Source: Anastatus disparis
Taxonomy: Eukaryota; Arthropoda; Insecta; Hymenoptera; Eupelmidae
Direction of reading: 5' to 3'
Assembly (NCBI GenBank): GCA_017163975.1
Contig: JAFFSR010000280.1
Location: 1,302,001 to 1,366,000, forward strand
DNA length: 64,000 nucleotides
The notes under the pieces are model-generated. The model was not told the DNA's origin and ran no database searches. It was given only the letters and a program-made list of their open reading frames with translations. Positions 36,249 to 46,683 of the stretch are shown piece after piece (positions within the stretch are counted from its first letter, which is position 1; each line of letters starts with the position of its first letter). A program made the translations under genes and the position numbers.

Positions 36249-37163
36249 TAAAAAAGCATCCAGATCCGCATCAGTGGTAATGCGGATAGGAACACCACTC
36301 TTCTTCTTGCGGACAAACAGCTTACCATCCCTCACAAAAGTAATGAAATCAGAATGCTCATCCTTGGACTTGATTAGCGCCCGGAGTTTCAATTGGTACA
36401 GAGCAGAGGGCAGAAACTCATTTATATTGATGAATCCAGAGGTAAGAGTATCGACGAGTTTAACCCCATGGAGAAGGTGCTCCTTGATTTTAGTAGTGTG
36501 CAGATTACCCATCCTGATTTTAGCAGCGATGATAGACCTGGCGAGCGAAGGTGACTTTAAGGAGACCAAGAGAGGAACCTTAGACGTTAAGACACGTTGG
36601 TGTTCAGATACAATCTCCACAGAAGTATCATCAACAGCAGCATCAGTTGTGACCCTGGATCGCCGAAGCGGACGGACAGAAGTGATATCTGTTAGAGAGA
36701 GACCAGGATCCAGAGTGGCCAGTACAGCGAAAGCTCCAGACTTGAGGTCTTTGAGTTCTTCGGGCACCAGCCCCCCGAGTACCAGATCAGAAGCACGCTC
36801 AAGGCGTGATTGCTGCGCCGACAATGCCTCGCATCGCTGCAAAAGAGACCTATTCAAGGTCTCCAACTCTTGAAGCCTACCAGACACAGGCTCAAGGACA
36901 GATGAATTAGGTGTCACCACAGGTGCGCTCTCTAGCCTCTTCAAAAGGTCATGATGATCGACAGAGACTCGACCAACTCTAGCTTCACAGGCAGCGAAGC
37001 GCTCCTCAATAGAGGAAGACAGTGTATCTACACGATCCTCAAGTGCAACAAGCCTGGTATCAAAAGCAGAAAACTTCTCGCCGATAGCAGTAATCTTCTC
37101 ATCCATGGCATCCAGCTTGTTCACCTTCACCTCCAGGACATCAAGTTTATCAAGTTTCTCCAT
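36204..37163 (-). CDS. LINE ORF1 RNA-binding protein (319 aa)
   Basis: The first ATG (37163) gives MEKLDKLDVLEVKVNKLDAM. The open frame continues upstream without an ATG (Pro/Ala/Ser-rich) into the GA repeat, so an earlier start may have been lost. Residues 1-140 are heptad-like (coiled coil: LEDRVDTLSSSIEERFAACE). The following part (GGLVPEELKDLKSGAFAVLA ... LLVSLKSPSLARSIIAAK ... FITFVRDGKLFVRKKKSG) has the outline of an RRM-like domain as in coiled-coil/RRM ORF1 proteins. There is no zinc knuckle. It stops at TAG 36206-36204. Confidence 0.85.
   Translation of the reverse strand: MEKLDKLDVLEVKVNKLDAMDEKITAIGEKFSAFDTRLVALEDRVDTLSSSIEERFAACEARVGRVSVDHHDLLKRLESAPVVTPNSSVLEPVSGRLQELETLNRSLLQRCEALSAQQSRLERASDLVLGGLVPEELKDLKSGAFAVLATLDPGLSLTDITSVRPLRRSRVTTDAAVDDTSVEIVSEHQRVLTSKVPLLVSLKSPSLARSIIAAKIRMGNLHTTKIKEHLLHGVKLVDTLTSGFININEFLPSALYQLKLRALIKSKDEHSDFITFVRDGKLFVRKKKSGVPIRITTDADLDAFLAKISQAPTANLTTS
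36249..36255 (-). promoter_or_regulatory. Candidate -1 ribosomal frameshift site T TTT TTA
   Basis: In ORF1 the codons GCT TTT TTA (Ala-Phe-Leu) form the X XXY YYZ heptamer T TTT TTA in the correct phase, 13 sense codons before the ORF1 stop. The -1 frame from here is open (TTT AGC GAA GAT ...) straight through the intergenic 38 bp into ORF2. A possible stimulating stem (CTCAG ... CTGAG) lies 3' but is short, so the second element of a classical signal is not established. Confidence 0.65.
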
Positions 37164-37243
37164 CTTAGAAAGAATTAACGCCAAAGTGTCAGGAGCAGAT
37201 GGAGCAGGTGACTGAGCAGCAGGAGTAGGTAACTTAGCAGCAG

Positions 37244-37248
<5 letters not shown>

Positions 37249-37307
<59 letters not shown>
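37249..37307. repeat. (GA)n microsatellite
   Basis: It separates the LINE 5' end from the SINE 5' end. Confidence 0.95.
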
Positions 37308-37313
<6 letters not shown>

Positions 37314-37653
37314 GTGGCGTAATGGATAGAGCTCTTGCCTTCAAAGCGGAGGGCATGGGTTCGAATCCTGGCCAGGTACCTCTAAATTTTTTTCGAAAGA
37401 AAAATAGTGTATGTGCCATTTTATATCGCGACTCTTAAAAATCCGACCTCATTGGGTATCGGTTGATTGTTGGTCACAAAAGTGGCTGATTATCCATCGG
37501 TAGTCAAAGTTTTCGGTATGGTGGGTCTGACAGTCTAGCCTGATGTAATGTGTTAAAGGGTACCGGGCGGAGACTCCCTCGACTTCACCATGGAAAAAGG
37601 TTAATCATATAGAGGACAATATCCTTTATATATTAATTTTTTTTTTAAATAAA

Positions 37654-37664
<11 letters not shown>
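37308..37664 (+). mobile_element. SINE with tRNA-like head, full length
   Basis: The head (37308-37379) has a pol III A box (TGGCGTAATGGATAGAGC) and a B box (GGTTCGAATCC). The general sequence is closest to Arg-type tRNA heads, but the anticodon stem is poorly paired. The body (to about 37640) is shared with the truncated copy at 11821-12047. The tail is T- then A-rich. It begins directly after a GA tract and ends at a TA tract. Confidence 0.85.

Positions 37665-37730
<66 letters not shown>
37665..37730. repeat. (TA)n microsatellite
   Basis: A pure TA run directly after the SINE tail. Confidence 0.95.
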
Positions 37731-37732
<2 letters not shown>

Positions 37733-38199
37733 AAATTGTATAATTAATTTTATTTATATAAAGTACATAATATCAATAGAATTCTAATTCTAATTTATTT
37801 TTATTCTCATGATATATAATTAATGTATCTCAGAAGAAAAGCCATGTGTTTAAAAAAAACTATGTGGTTTTTTCAACAGGTTCAATTCACTTTGTATTGG
37901 AGTATAAAGATTCGCTCTTTTCTTAGTGATTTATATTTTAATGGTTATATCAAAACTAATGAATTAATTTATATTTAAGCCCTTCTTGCATAGTATAAAC
38001 ATAGGACGAAAAATAAATTTTAAACGAATGTTAAGAATTGTGTAAATATACGTCTGAACCACATTGTTCATATTATATTTTCAAAAAAAGTTAATACCAG
38101 CATCATTTTTGGTAATTTTTTTTTCAAATTTACGGGCATTACTGCCCTTTGCATTTAAATATTCACATTTAAAACAACATAGCGACATATTATTTAACG
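37731..38199. other. AT-rich stretch without a recognised feature
   Basis: No gene seen. An open frame from 38064 runs into the reversed tRNA-like repeat and is not supported. Confidence 0.4.
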
Positions 38200-38312
38200 T
38201 GGTCTCAACCTACGGCAGAGTCAGTGAAAATAGCAACCAGACTGAGAATCGATCTAGCGCCAACGAGAATACGAGTCCCACGCCTTTAACCACTACACCA
38301 CCGAGCTCTACA
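38200..38312 (-). repeat. tRNA-derived SINE fragment
   Basis: The minus strand reads GAGCTCGGTGGTGTAGTGGT then TAAAGGCGTGGGACTCGTAT: an A box followed by an anticodon arm (TGGGA/TCTCG) with a CTCGTAT loop, then a degraded B box (AGATCGATTCT). The shape is that of insect tRNA-headed SINEs. It is too damaged for a functional tRNA. Confidence 0.55.
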
Positions 38313-39335
38313 AATTTAGTAAAATATCTTATTATTTACCATTTCATTATCCATACACGTGTATAGATATGTATGTATGCAAGAAGAGGTTAACCCTTAC
38401 CCTTAGTTTGCTTTGAACAAAAGATGATTTTTTTATAAACATTTAGTAAAGGAGTCCATTTACATTAAACAAATTTTCAACATAAAAACATTAAAAGCTG
38501 TTCATAGTAATTTCCACACAAAAATATCAAAAGCAGATTTATAGCAATTCTTTAAATGTTACTTTATCGCCAAAATCGAAGGAATAAAAATTATAAACAC
38601 TAAAAAAAATTTACATCGATTTTTACACATTTAGAGAATAACAATAAGTATAAATGATTTAAAATAACATCATAGTTCATAATTTTTTCTCAGATAAAAA
38701 AGCTTGATGACAATTTCCGGAGGTACAGTTGTTTTTTCTGCGCCGCACGATTCCGTCTCTTTGATTTTTGTTTAACCGTATCCCCATCACTAAAACTATT
38801 ACATTTCCCAAAAGTACCAATTACCGAGCAAGAGTTTTTTAATAGTAGCAAACAAATGTTTTATATTTTAAATTTGCATTTCGGATAATACAAGTATTAA
38901 ACTATTGAATACTGTCGAATTTAGTTCTTTCTTCTAATAGAAAACAAAACTATGATTTAATAATATGACTAACTCGTTTCCTCTTGGTCGATACGCAAGT
39001 AGTTTAAAAAAATAGTATAATAAAGCGCGGTATACGTAAGGAAGAAAATTTATGTGACTTAATTTATTAAAGAACATAAAGATAAATCGCTACAAAACTT
39101 TTCCTATTTATTTAAGAGATTATATTTTTTACTAAATAAAATTATATAATTTTTTTTCTCAAATATGGAATTTTGTCCCACTTTATCATATATAAAACCC
39201 GTGCATGCAGATTTTTTTCGACATATAGGAGTGCTTCAAAGGAAGGTGACAAACTCGCACGAGTTGGAAAACATCTGTTTCATGTACTCTTTACATATTG
39301 TACTATTTTAATTATTCTGTACAATTGATTTCCCA
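38313..39335. other. Unannotated stretch upstream of the host-gene exons
   Basis: AT-rich. Earlier exons of the gene at 40061-43385 could be here (for example a less AT-rich patch at 38700-38830), but I found no exon with both good splice sites and a matching phase. Confidence 0.4.
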
Positions 39336-39339
39336 TTAA

Positions 39340-39539
39340 GGCGACTACGGAAGTTCGGTTCGATTTCATTTTCTAGTTTACAAATTACTCTTTCAGTTTC
39401 TAAAATTTTTTGAATTTTTTAATTTTCCACCATTTATTATAATCCGTAGAATAAAATTAAAAAATCTGAAAAATTTTACATATTGAAAGAGTAATTTGTA
39501 AACTCAAAAATAAAACCTAACCTGAAATCCGAAGTCACC
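39340..39539. mobile_element. TTAA-flanked MITE (GGCGACTACGG family), copy 2
   Basis: 200 bp with inverted ends (GGCGACTACGGAAGTTCGGT and the complement of CTGAAATCCGAAGTCACC) and TTAA at 39336-39339 and 39540-39543. It is the full-length form of the copy at 10020-10121. Confidence 0.88.
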
Positions 39540-39543
39540 TTAA

Positions 39544-40060
39544 ACTTCAATGTAGGGAGCTTCGCCTCCCGCCTACAACACTTTCTATTCTCCACCCTTA
39601 CACTCCCACAGCTTCAACATTTTTCAATTGTCGAACTTTGTTCTCGATAACAAGAAAAATTGTATACGATAAGAGTGCACAAAGAGAGTCGTTCTCATTC
39701 GAGAGAAGCAAGTTCGATCTTCATCGATCTTAGCAACATTTGTTTTAAAAAGTATTATATCCAACACATGTGCACACTAATTAAATAATTTATTATTGCA
39801 ATTCACCATCAAAAAACTTTTTTACCGTCAATTCTCATAGTGAAAAACATTTCACTAACTTTGGGCTGTCTGAATTTGTTGCATTCGTCTTTATGCGAGT
39901 TAAATATACTTATGTTCAATTCATCATTCTGTTAAACTTAAAATAACACCTTTACCGTAGAAAATTAATATTATAAAAATGACCTACAGGCTGAGCTATT
40001 TATGTTATTGAATTATATAAAAATATTAATATTTTATATTAATATCATTTCATTGTGAAG
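39544..40060. other. Spacer with a small CpG hairpin
   Basis: GGGAGCTTCGCCTCCC (39557-39572) forms a tight hairpin with a TTCG loop. Otherwise AT-rich. The last bases before 40061 (...TTCATTGTGAAG) provide the acceptor of the next exon. Confidence 0.5.
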
Positions 40061-40168
40061 GATGGACATCAAGTCTTTGGCAAGAATACCAAAAAGCCTT
40101 GCAAAGAGAGAAAAATAATGAAATGAAAGTCGCTGACTTTTCTCAAAACAGAGAAAGTTTTTCGGATG
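40061..40168 (+). CDS. Penultimate exon of an unrecognised host gene
   Basis: 108 bp between an AG and GTAAGC, open in one frame: WTSSLWQEYQKALQREKNNE then MKVADFSQNRESFSD, with one base carried over. The next exon (43306-43385) joins in phase to give ESFSDDHPSPVWAAVARFKA. Codon use and the charged, helix-like composition look like real coding sequence. The upstream exons were not found, so only the last ~60 residues of the protein are known. I do not recognise the family. A 2.66-kb DNA transposon occupies most of the intron between the two exons. Confidence 0.72.
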
Positions 40169-40540
40169 GTAAGCAATTGAATCGAACTTATTTATAATCT
40201 CTCTATCCTAACGGTGAAAAATTAATTGCTCAAAAAGTAAATTTAAATAAATTTTATATATTAGTATAAATAAATGAATATTGTAGTTATATTTAAGAAA
40301 TTTTTTAAAAATATTTTCATCTCTACAAATTTTTTTTTGAAATACGTACCATACCATTGTTTACATATGTAATTTAAATAATGTATTATCACATCTTCAT
40401 ATTCATTTTTCAAAAATTTATGGATTTTTCTGTAATACACAAATATCTAGTATATAATTGTAACCCTCAACGGAACGGCATACACTGTTTTGCGTATGCT
40501 GGTCTTCTAAAAGTTAATTAATTTTTTTTATTCTCTTTAT

Positions 40541-43202
40541 GGCTGATTCCATTTCAAATCGAACAGTCAGTATACACTAAAGTCACCAATTACTGCGCTA
40601 ATGGAGTATGTTATTCTACCCTAAAAATAAGGGTATACGTATTTTTTTATTTTGCTGAAATATCAAAATTGCATCAGATATGCACTTTTGAAAATTGCAT
40701 ACAAAAACTAAATGTTAAAACTGAAAATGTTGAGAATAACTTTAGAGAGCTATCGTTTTACCAATTTCCAATGAATTTTGATAAACCTTTTTTTATTTTA
40801 TTTCGTTTTGAGCCCTCTTCAACTCCGTGCAAGAAATTTAAAAAAAAAATAAAAAATGACTGAGATATATGCATTTTACCAAAAAATGCACTTTTTATGC
40901 ACATGCATTTTTCTCGAAAAGGCCATTTTTTTTTTGCTGAAATTTTTTTTGCTGATAGAGGACCAAAATACCTATCTAATAGTACTTGTTTGATCCCGGC
41001 TTTTTTGGTTTGGAGCGAGAAAAAAATTCACAAATTTTGTTGGTGAAAAATGCTTGTATATACGTTCGGAAGTCTTAAGCAGTCTGCATTCAAACACTGT
41101 CGTATGCTTGGCTAATCATTTGTTTACATTTGTATGCATGTATATAGCATCAATAGTGATATATATATATATATGTGCGTAAATTCGTAATATAAAAATA
41201 AATATTTAAACATGAAAAAAAAGAATTCTATTCGTGTATATCTATATTATGTATGTTTCGATGTACAAACAATAGGAGGCTAACTCGCGGACAAATACAT
41301 CGCGCAACCAAAACAGCATATTAGAACTGTTATATAGAAGCTAGTTATTTTTACGGCTGCTTTGAAAGGTGCTTCTCGGGCTTGTGAAAAATTCAACAAA
41401 ATTGTGAAATAACAATGTCCGAAATTTACTTTTCTAAAAGAATTTCATGTCCCGATTTTTTTCAAATGCATAAAAAGGTAGTTTATATGAGCAGTAATTC
41501 ACGTTTTAGACCGTTGGAAGTTGTAGCCATTAATTTGGCACAGCTTCATCCAGATTTAAATATATTGCTATCTACTAATGTATGTAAAAATTGCCATAAA
41601 CGCATATCAAAAATGATTTTAAGTGATCTTGAGTCTATATCTGAAAATGAAATCACTGAACTTTTTAGCGGAAGAGATGATGATTTTATTCCGAAGACAC
41701 CCGAACGAATAGAGGAATTAAACGAGAGTATTAATTCAGTTTTACCTGAATGCATCTCACCCCTAAAAAGAAAAACTGCAATACCTGAAAATTTTAGAGG
41801 AAATTACGTATCTAAAAAGAAAAAATCCTTAATTTCAGCTTTTTCTGCTACTGTTGGAAGTAAATTAGAAGATGCGTATGGCATTTCAGTTGAATCAATA
41901 GAATCGGACGAAAATTCCACTGAAAACTATTGGAATGAATTTTTAGAAAATTTTAAATTGGCTTTAGAAAAATGCTCTTCTATTTCGGAGAAAATAAAAC
42001 TTCTAACTCTACTACCTTCAAAATTAAGCAAAATAAAAGTTTGCTCACTATTCCCGAATATAAGCGAGTATATGATAAATAAATCAAGAAATCTCGTGAA
42101 AAATAAAGGAGTTTATTCGGAGCCAGATTTATATACTGGTCATCCTATTGATGAAAGCACAAAAAATATCATTATGGAATATTTTCATGAAGAATCGATA
42201 CAAAATGCTGACGATTTTATAAATTGGGTTCAAAGTTACACCAATGCAATAAAAATCATTTTACTACCAATAAATGAGATTGAAAGATTTAGAAAAAAGA
42301 AAAATATTGAATGGAGTGGGGTTTCTAAATATAATGGAATTTAAAAAAGTCATATGTGGTTAAAAAAACTTGGGGAATTAAAATCACATATATTTATTGG
42401 CAGGACAGCTATACATGCACTAAATGAAATGAAAAACAAAAAAAAAAAGCCAAGTGTCGTGAGACTACATTTAAAACTAAAAATAATAAGCGCAAAAATA
42501 AAAAAAAATAATTATCTATAATTATTTTTTTGACGCATCCCAACAGTGAGAGGCAAGGGGAACTCACTCTAAAAAAGCACCCCGAAGGGAACAGAATCCT
42601 TCTACGTCCACGTCGTTGTTCCTGGATAATGCTAAACGAAGGATAATATTTAAATGTCGACTGCTTAAGACTTCCGAACGTATATACAAGCATTTTTCAC
42701 CAACAAAATTTGTGAATTTTTTTCTCGCTCCAAACCAAAAAAAGCCGGGATCAAACAAGTACTATTAGATAGGTATTTTGGTCCTCTATCAGCGAAAAAA
42801 TTTCAGCAAAAAAAAAATGGCCTTTTCGAGAAAAATGCATGTGCATAAAAAGTGCATTTTTTGGTAAAATGCATATATCTCAGTCATTTTTTAGTTTTTT
42901 TTTAAATTTCTTGCACGGAGTTGAAGAGGGCTCAAAACGAAATAAAATAAAAAAAGGTTTATCAAAATTCATTGGAAATTGGTAAAACGATAGCTCTCTA
43001 AAGTTATTCTCAACATTTTCAGTTTTAACATTTAGTTTTTGTATGCAATTTTCAAAAGTGCATATCTGATGCAATTTTGATATTTCAGCAAAATAAAAAA
43101 ATACGTATACCCTTATTTTTAGGGTAGAATAACATACTCCATCAGCGCAGTAATTGGTGACTTGAGTGTATACTGACTGTTCGATTTGAAATGGAATCAG
43201 CC
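40541..43202. mobile_element. Long-TIR DNA transposon, copy B
   Basis: The same ends and arms as copy A, nearly identical in sequence, with TTAT on both sides (40537-40540 and 43203-43206). It differs by a shorter TA run and scattered substitutions. It lies in the intron of the gene at 40061-43385. Confidence 0.93.
41415..42513 (+). pseudogene. Internally deleted transposon protein, copy B, with a nonsense mutation
   Basis: It matches the 365-aa ORF of copy A over its whole length with a few amino-acid changes. A C-to-T change turns CAA (Gln 310) into TAA at 42342-42344, and a 2-bp loss in the A run near 42437 shifts the frame. It has the same central deletion as copy A, so the deletion predates the spread of both copies. 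Confidence 0.88.
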
Positions 43203-43305
43203 TTATATACTTTAAAAGTCTGACATGTAAAATTTTTTAAGTATTATTGTTACACGAATTTTTTATAACAATTAATCATAAAACATAAATATATATTTTT
43301 TTCAG

Positions 43306-43385
43306 ATCATCCATCCCCGGTTTGGGCTGCTGTCGCAAGATTCAAAGCCGAAAAGCTAAAAGAAAATAACAGCAATAAATATTAA
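43306..43385 (+). CDS. Last exon of an unrecognised host gene
   Basis: Preceded by TTTTTTTCAG, open to TAA at 43383-43385: HPSPVWAAVARFKAEKLKEN then NSNKY. An AATAAA signal lies about 35 bp after the stop (near 43421). The phase with the exon at 40061-40168 is exact. Confidence 0.75.
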
Positions 43386-43545
43386 ATACTAAATTACTTA
43401 ACTGAAAGTACTATTATGTAAAATAAAAAATGTTTAAATATCCGTATTAAAATTTTGTTTTTTAACGGGATAACATCGCCATTCTTATATAACCCAATTA
43501 TTATATTATCATGTTCAATTTATTAAATTTACAAACGGTTCATAA
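43386..43545 (+). other. 3' UTR and downstream flank
   Basis: Contains AATAAA near 43421; otherwise AT-rich. Confidence 0.45.
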
Positions 43546-43547
43546 GG

Positions 43548-43875
43548 AAATAGTACATTACTTTACTAGTGAGCAAAATTGGTCATTCTCTCACGAATCG
43601 TTTCGTCACTCGAGCGTAATGTGAGTGACAAAAAGACGAGTCGGGGACCTACTTTGCCAGTAGGGTATATAATTTTTCTCAACAACGTGAGCGGAATCTG
43701 CCTGTTGTGTGAAAAAAATACCATGTTCCCTCACTATTGTGTAAAATATTTATTTTGTTCACGCAATGAGTAGAATAGCTATTTTGCTTACTAGTAAGGG
43801 AATGTGTTATTTTGTTAACGCAGAACAGGCCGAAAATTTGTTTTCTCTCATCTCGTTGTGAAATAGTACATTTCA
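43548..43875. repeat. Hairpin repeat starting ATAGTACATTAC
   Basis: The start ATAGTACATTACTTTACTAG matches the left end of the copy 2 hairpin repeat (5734). Two palindromic zones follow (about 43555-43675 and 43730-43805), and the word GAAATAGTACATT recurs at 43860. The same start recurs at 45050. Confidence 0.5.
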
Positions 43876-44438
43876 AACAAATTGCAAAATGTATTTTTTC
43901 CCATAAAAGTCATAAAAAAGCTACGAAGTTGTGATTTTCAAATAGGATTTCGAAAAATATTTTTGTTAATATCGAGCCGAAAGATTCACATACTATTTTC
44001 TGACTCAGCGGGCGTTAAGTGCGTACTTGGTCATAAAATATCTTTGATTTTTTTACTAAACAATGCTGTTATTCAATGGTTCAGCTAATATATATGTTAG
44101 TCAATGTAATACCATCCTTTGCGTATGAAATATATTTACCTTAACAGTACGTACGGAGTAAAATAACTTACATGTATGTTCATTTGTAAAGTATTTGCCT
44201 TATTACTTATTTAGTCGGTTATTTATAAATATTAAAATGTAAAATTTTGAAAGAATTTCTTTTTATTTTAACTTGAAGGCTTTAAATGAATTATTTCCAC
44301 AAAATATAATATACAAATGTTTTTCACAAAATAACATTTACTATTTACATTTTCTATTAATAATAATGAAGTACTTTAATTTGATGAATTATCACATATG
44401 CATTTAGGGCGTGCCTGACTTAAGGAGTATATCTCTAT

Positions 44439-45060
44439 CTAGTTATGTAAATGGTTAGGTAGTGGGCATATATAAGATTCATATAAATATTGATCCTTAA
44501 TCATTTTGGAATACGAAGTGGTGGATTCTTCAGTCAGATTCAATAAATCTAGGATATTAGCATTTAAATAATCACCTCTTCCGAAGTATACTAATTTTGA
44601 AGTTTTTAAAACGTGTACTGCTTTTGCAGAGAGAGTATCGTTACAATAACTCATAACTTGATAAAAAGCGGTTCGATTTACGTGCTCTTCTACAATAAGT
44701 AAAGAATAGTTAATATTCACTAGCAATCTGTTGGGAAACTCTTATTGAACATTTTAAAGTACGTAATAAGTAGAAATCAACAGACTCGAAGCTAAACGTG
44801 GAATTGGTCCATAAAGGACCCCAGTTTAAAACGCAATCATAAATGTGAAGAAGCTGATGCATATTGAAAGCCATAGCTTTAATGTAATACAATTCCACAG
44901 TTTTTGCGACAAATTCGTATAACATTTTATTAGCACGATTCAGTTCATCGATGTGAATAATATCTTGCAAGAGTATATATAAAATTTCAACGAATAATAA
45001 CCAATGCTCGAATTTTTCTTTAACAATATATTTTCGGTCTGTTGTTGAGAAATAGTACAT
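44439..45060 (-). pseudogene. EnSpm/CACTA-like transposase fragment
   Basis: On the minus strand: LYEFVAKTVELYYIKAMAFN, then MHQLLHIYDCVLNWGPLWTN, STFSFESVDFYLLRTLKCSI, and after a frameshift VEEHVNRTAFYQVMSYCNDT. The block NxHQLLHxxxxVxNWGPLWxxSxFxFE is typical of the C-terminal half of EnSpm-type (tnp2-like) transposases in animals. The N-terminal and catalytic parts are absent; the upstream end is cut at the ATAGTACATTAC repeat and the MITE at 45075. Confidence 0.72.
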
Positions 45061-45074
45061 TACGTACCGTGGAC

Positions 45075-45420
45075 CCCTACTGAAAAAAATAACATGAGAT
45101 CTCACGATTGAAAATGAAGCGAGATCCCACATGAGAACTCACATGAGATCTCATGTGCCAAAATATTTTTTTTTTGTCGACACCCGATCTCATGTGCGAT
45201 CTCGCGTGAGATCTCATGTGCCAACAAATTTTATTTTTTTCAACACCCGGTCCGACTTGAGATCTCATATGAGATTTTACATGAGTTCTCACATGAGATC
45301 TCATGTAAGTTCTCATATGAGATCTCGTTTCATTTTCGATTGTGAGAACTCATGTGTGATCTCATGTGAGATCGCACATGAGATCTCACGTGAGATCTCA
45401 TGTCATTTTTTTCAGTAGGG
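45075..45420. mobile_element. MITE built of ATGAGATCTCAT palindromes
   Basis: The ends CCCTACTGAAAAAAATAACA and the complement of GTCATTTTTTTCAGTAGGG enclose about 300 bp made of GAGATCTCATGTG-type palindromic units spaced about 10-30 bp apart. ORFs through it (Met-Arg-Ser-His repeats) are artefacts. No clear target duplication. Confidence 0.8.
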
Positions 45421-46011
45421 ACGGATATTCTTTTTTACTATACGAGAAGATTACAAGCTGAGCCAAAGATGAAGTTTGTAACGAGTTTCGTTAAAGTTTT
45501 CTCGTTCAAGTTACGTTCTGTATTTTATGTTCTGAGAGCTGAAAAAGAGAAATTTTAAGGTTAGAAGAATGTCAAATAGCATATTAACTACGAGAGGAAA
45601 AATGATTACCTATAGCTTGGATTTGTCATCCTTGCAATTGGCTTCATTTTCAATTCACACGAGCTGTGAGATGACCCATACTTTTCTTCTCTATGTTAAT
45701 AATATACTGTTTTCGCACTCAGGGAGCAAAATTCAATTTTGCAATGTCTATTCTTATGGACCAAAATAGCTCTTTTTTATCCAAGGGAGCAAAATAATTA
45801 ATTTTCTTCTCTCGAAAGAAAAATAATTCCATTTTTTATTCATTAAATTCTGTTGTACATTGCTAACGTTTATATTTTTCTGTAAGGAGATAAAATTTAT
45901 GCTAATTTAGAACCAAAAACGCACATGCTCTTTTAGTATATCGAGCTAAACCATATTAAGATATGAAATCTTCTTGGTTATACCGCATACTCATTCTGCA
46001 CGTTTTTGTAC
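45421..46011. other. Unannotated stretch
   Basis: No supported gene. A 66-codon frame at 45569 has no context. Confidence 0.4.
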
Positions 46012-46014
46012 TTA

Positions 46015-46680
46015 CTAGGAGAGTGTCACACCTCCGGATCACGGATTTTGCTCAAACTTTGGGATAAGTTTTGAGATGATAAAATATGGAAAAAGCTAAA
46101 GTTATAGTCACAAACACTCAATATTTCCCTAGTTACAGGCAATTAAAGAAAAAATCACTAAAAAAGTTACTAGATTTTTAAACGCATATAGTTCTTTAGC
46201 ATTGATGGCTAGAAGCTTAAAACTTTTTTTAAATTAAAGCTGAGCTCAAATCCTTTCGAAACAGTTGTTACAGCATATTAAAATATTATTTTTTCCCAAA
46301 GTTAGAGCGTAATAAAGATTGGACCTAATTTCAGCTTTTATTATTAATTAATGTTTTAAAAAGAAAATTCAGGTCCAATCCTTATTACGCTTTAACTTTG
46401 GGAAAAAATAATATTTTGATATGCTGTAACTAATGTTTCGAAAGGATTTGAACTCAGCTTTAATTTAAAAAAAGTTTCAAGCTTTTAGCCATCAATGCTT
46501 CAGAATTATATGCGTTTGAAAATGTAGTAACTTTTTTAGTATTTTTCTTTAATTACCTGTAACTAGGGAAATATTGAGTGTTTGTGACTATAACTTTAGC
46601 TTTTTCCATATTTTATCATCTGAAAACTTATCCCGAAGTTTGAGCAAAATTCGTGATCCGGAGGTGTGACACTCTCCTAG
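46015..46680. mobile_element. Foldback MITE, family 1, copy 2
   Basis: 666 bp, ends CTAGGAGAGTGTCACACCTC, palindromic to a centre near 46347, TTA on both sides (46012-46014, 46681-46683). It is about as long as copy 1 and clearly homologous throughout. Confidence 0.9.
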
Positions 46681-46683
46681 TTA

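Larger units (their letters stand above)
40169..43305 (+). other. Intron of the host gene, holding transposon B
   Basis: GTAAGC ... TTTTTTTCAG. Without the transposon and one copy of its TTAT duplication it would be about 470 bp. Confidence 0.7.

Noticed and set aside
36274..36873. 199-codon plus-strand ORF
   Set aside because: Antisense to LINE ORF1; the coiled-coil/RRM-like protein on the minus strand explains the open frame.
37308..37379. Possible functional tRNA gene
   Set aside because: Good A and B boxes, but the anticodon stem is poorly paired and the body and tail are shared with a dispersed SINE.
38064..38366. 100-codon plus-strand ORF with a Thr/Ser/Pro end
   Set aside because: Its second half is the reverse of a tRNA-like SINE, and no splice or homology support exists.
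45077..45418. ORFs of Met-Arg-Ser-His repeats on both strands
   Set aside because: They are translations of the palindromic GAGATCTC units of a MITE.
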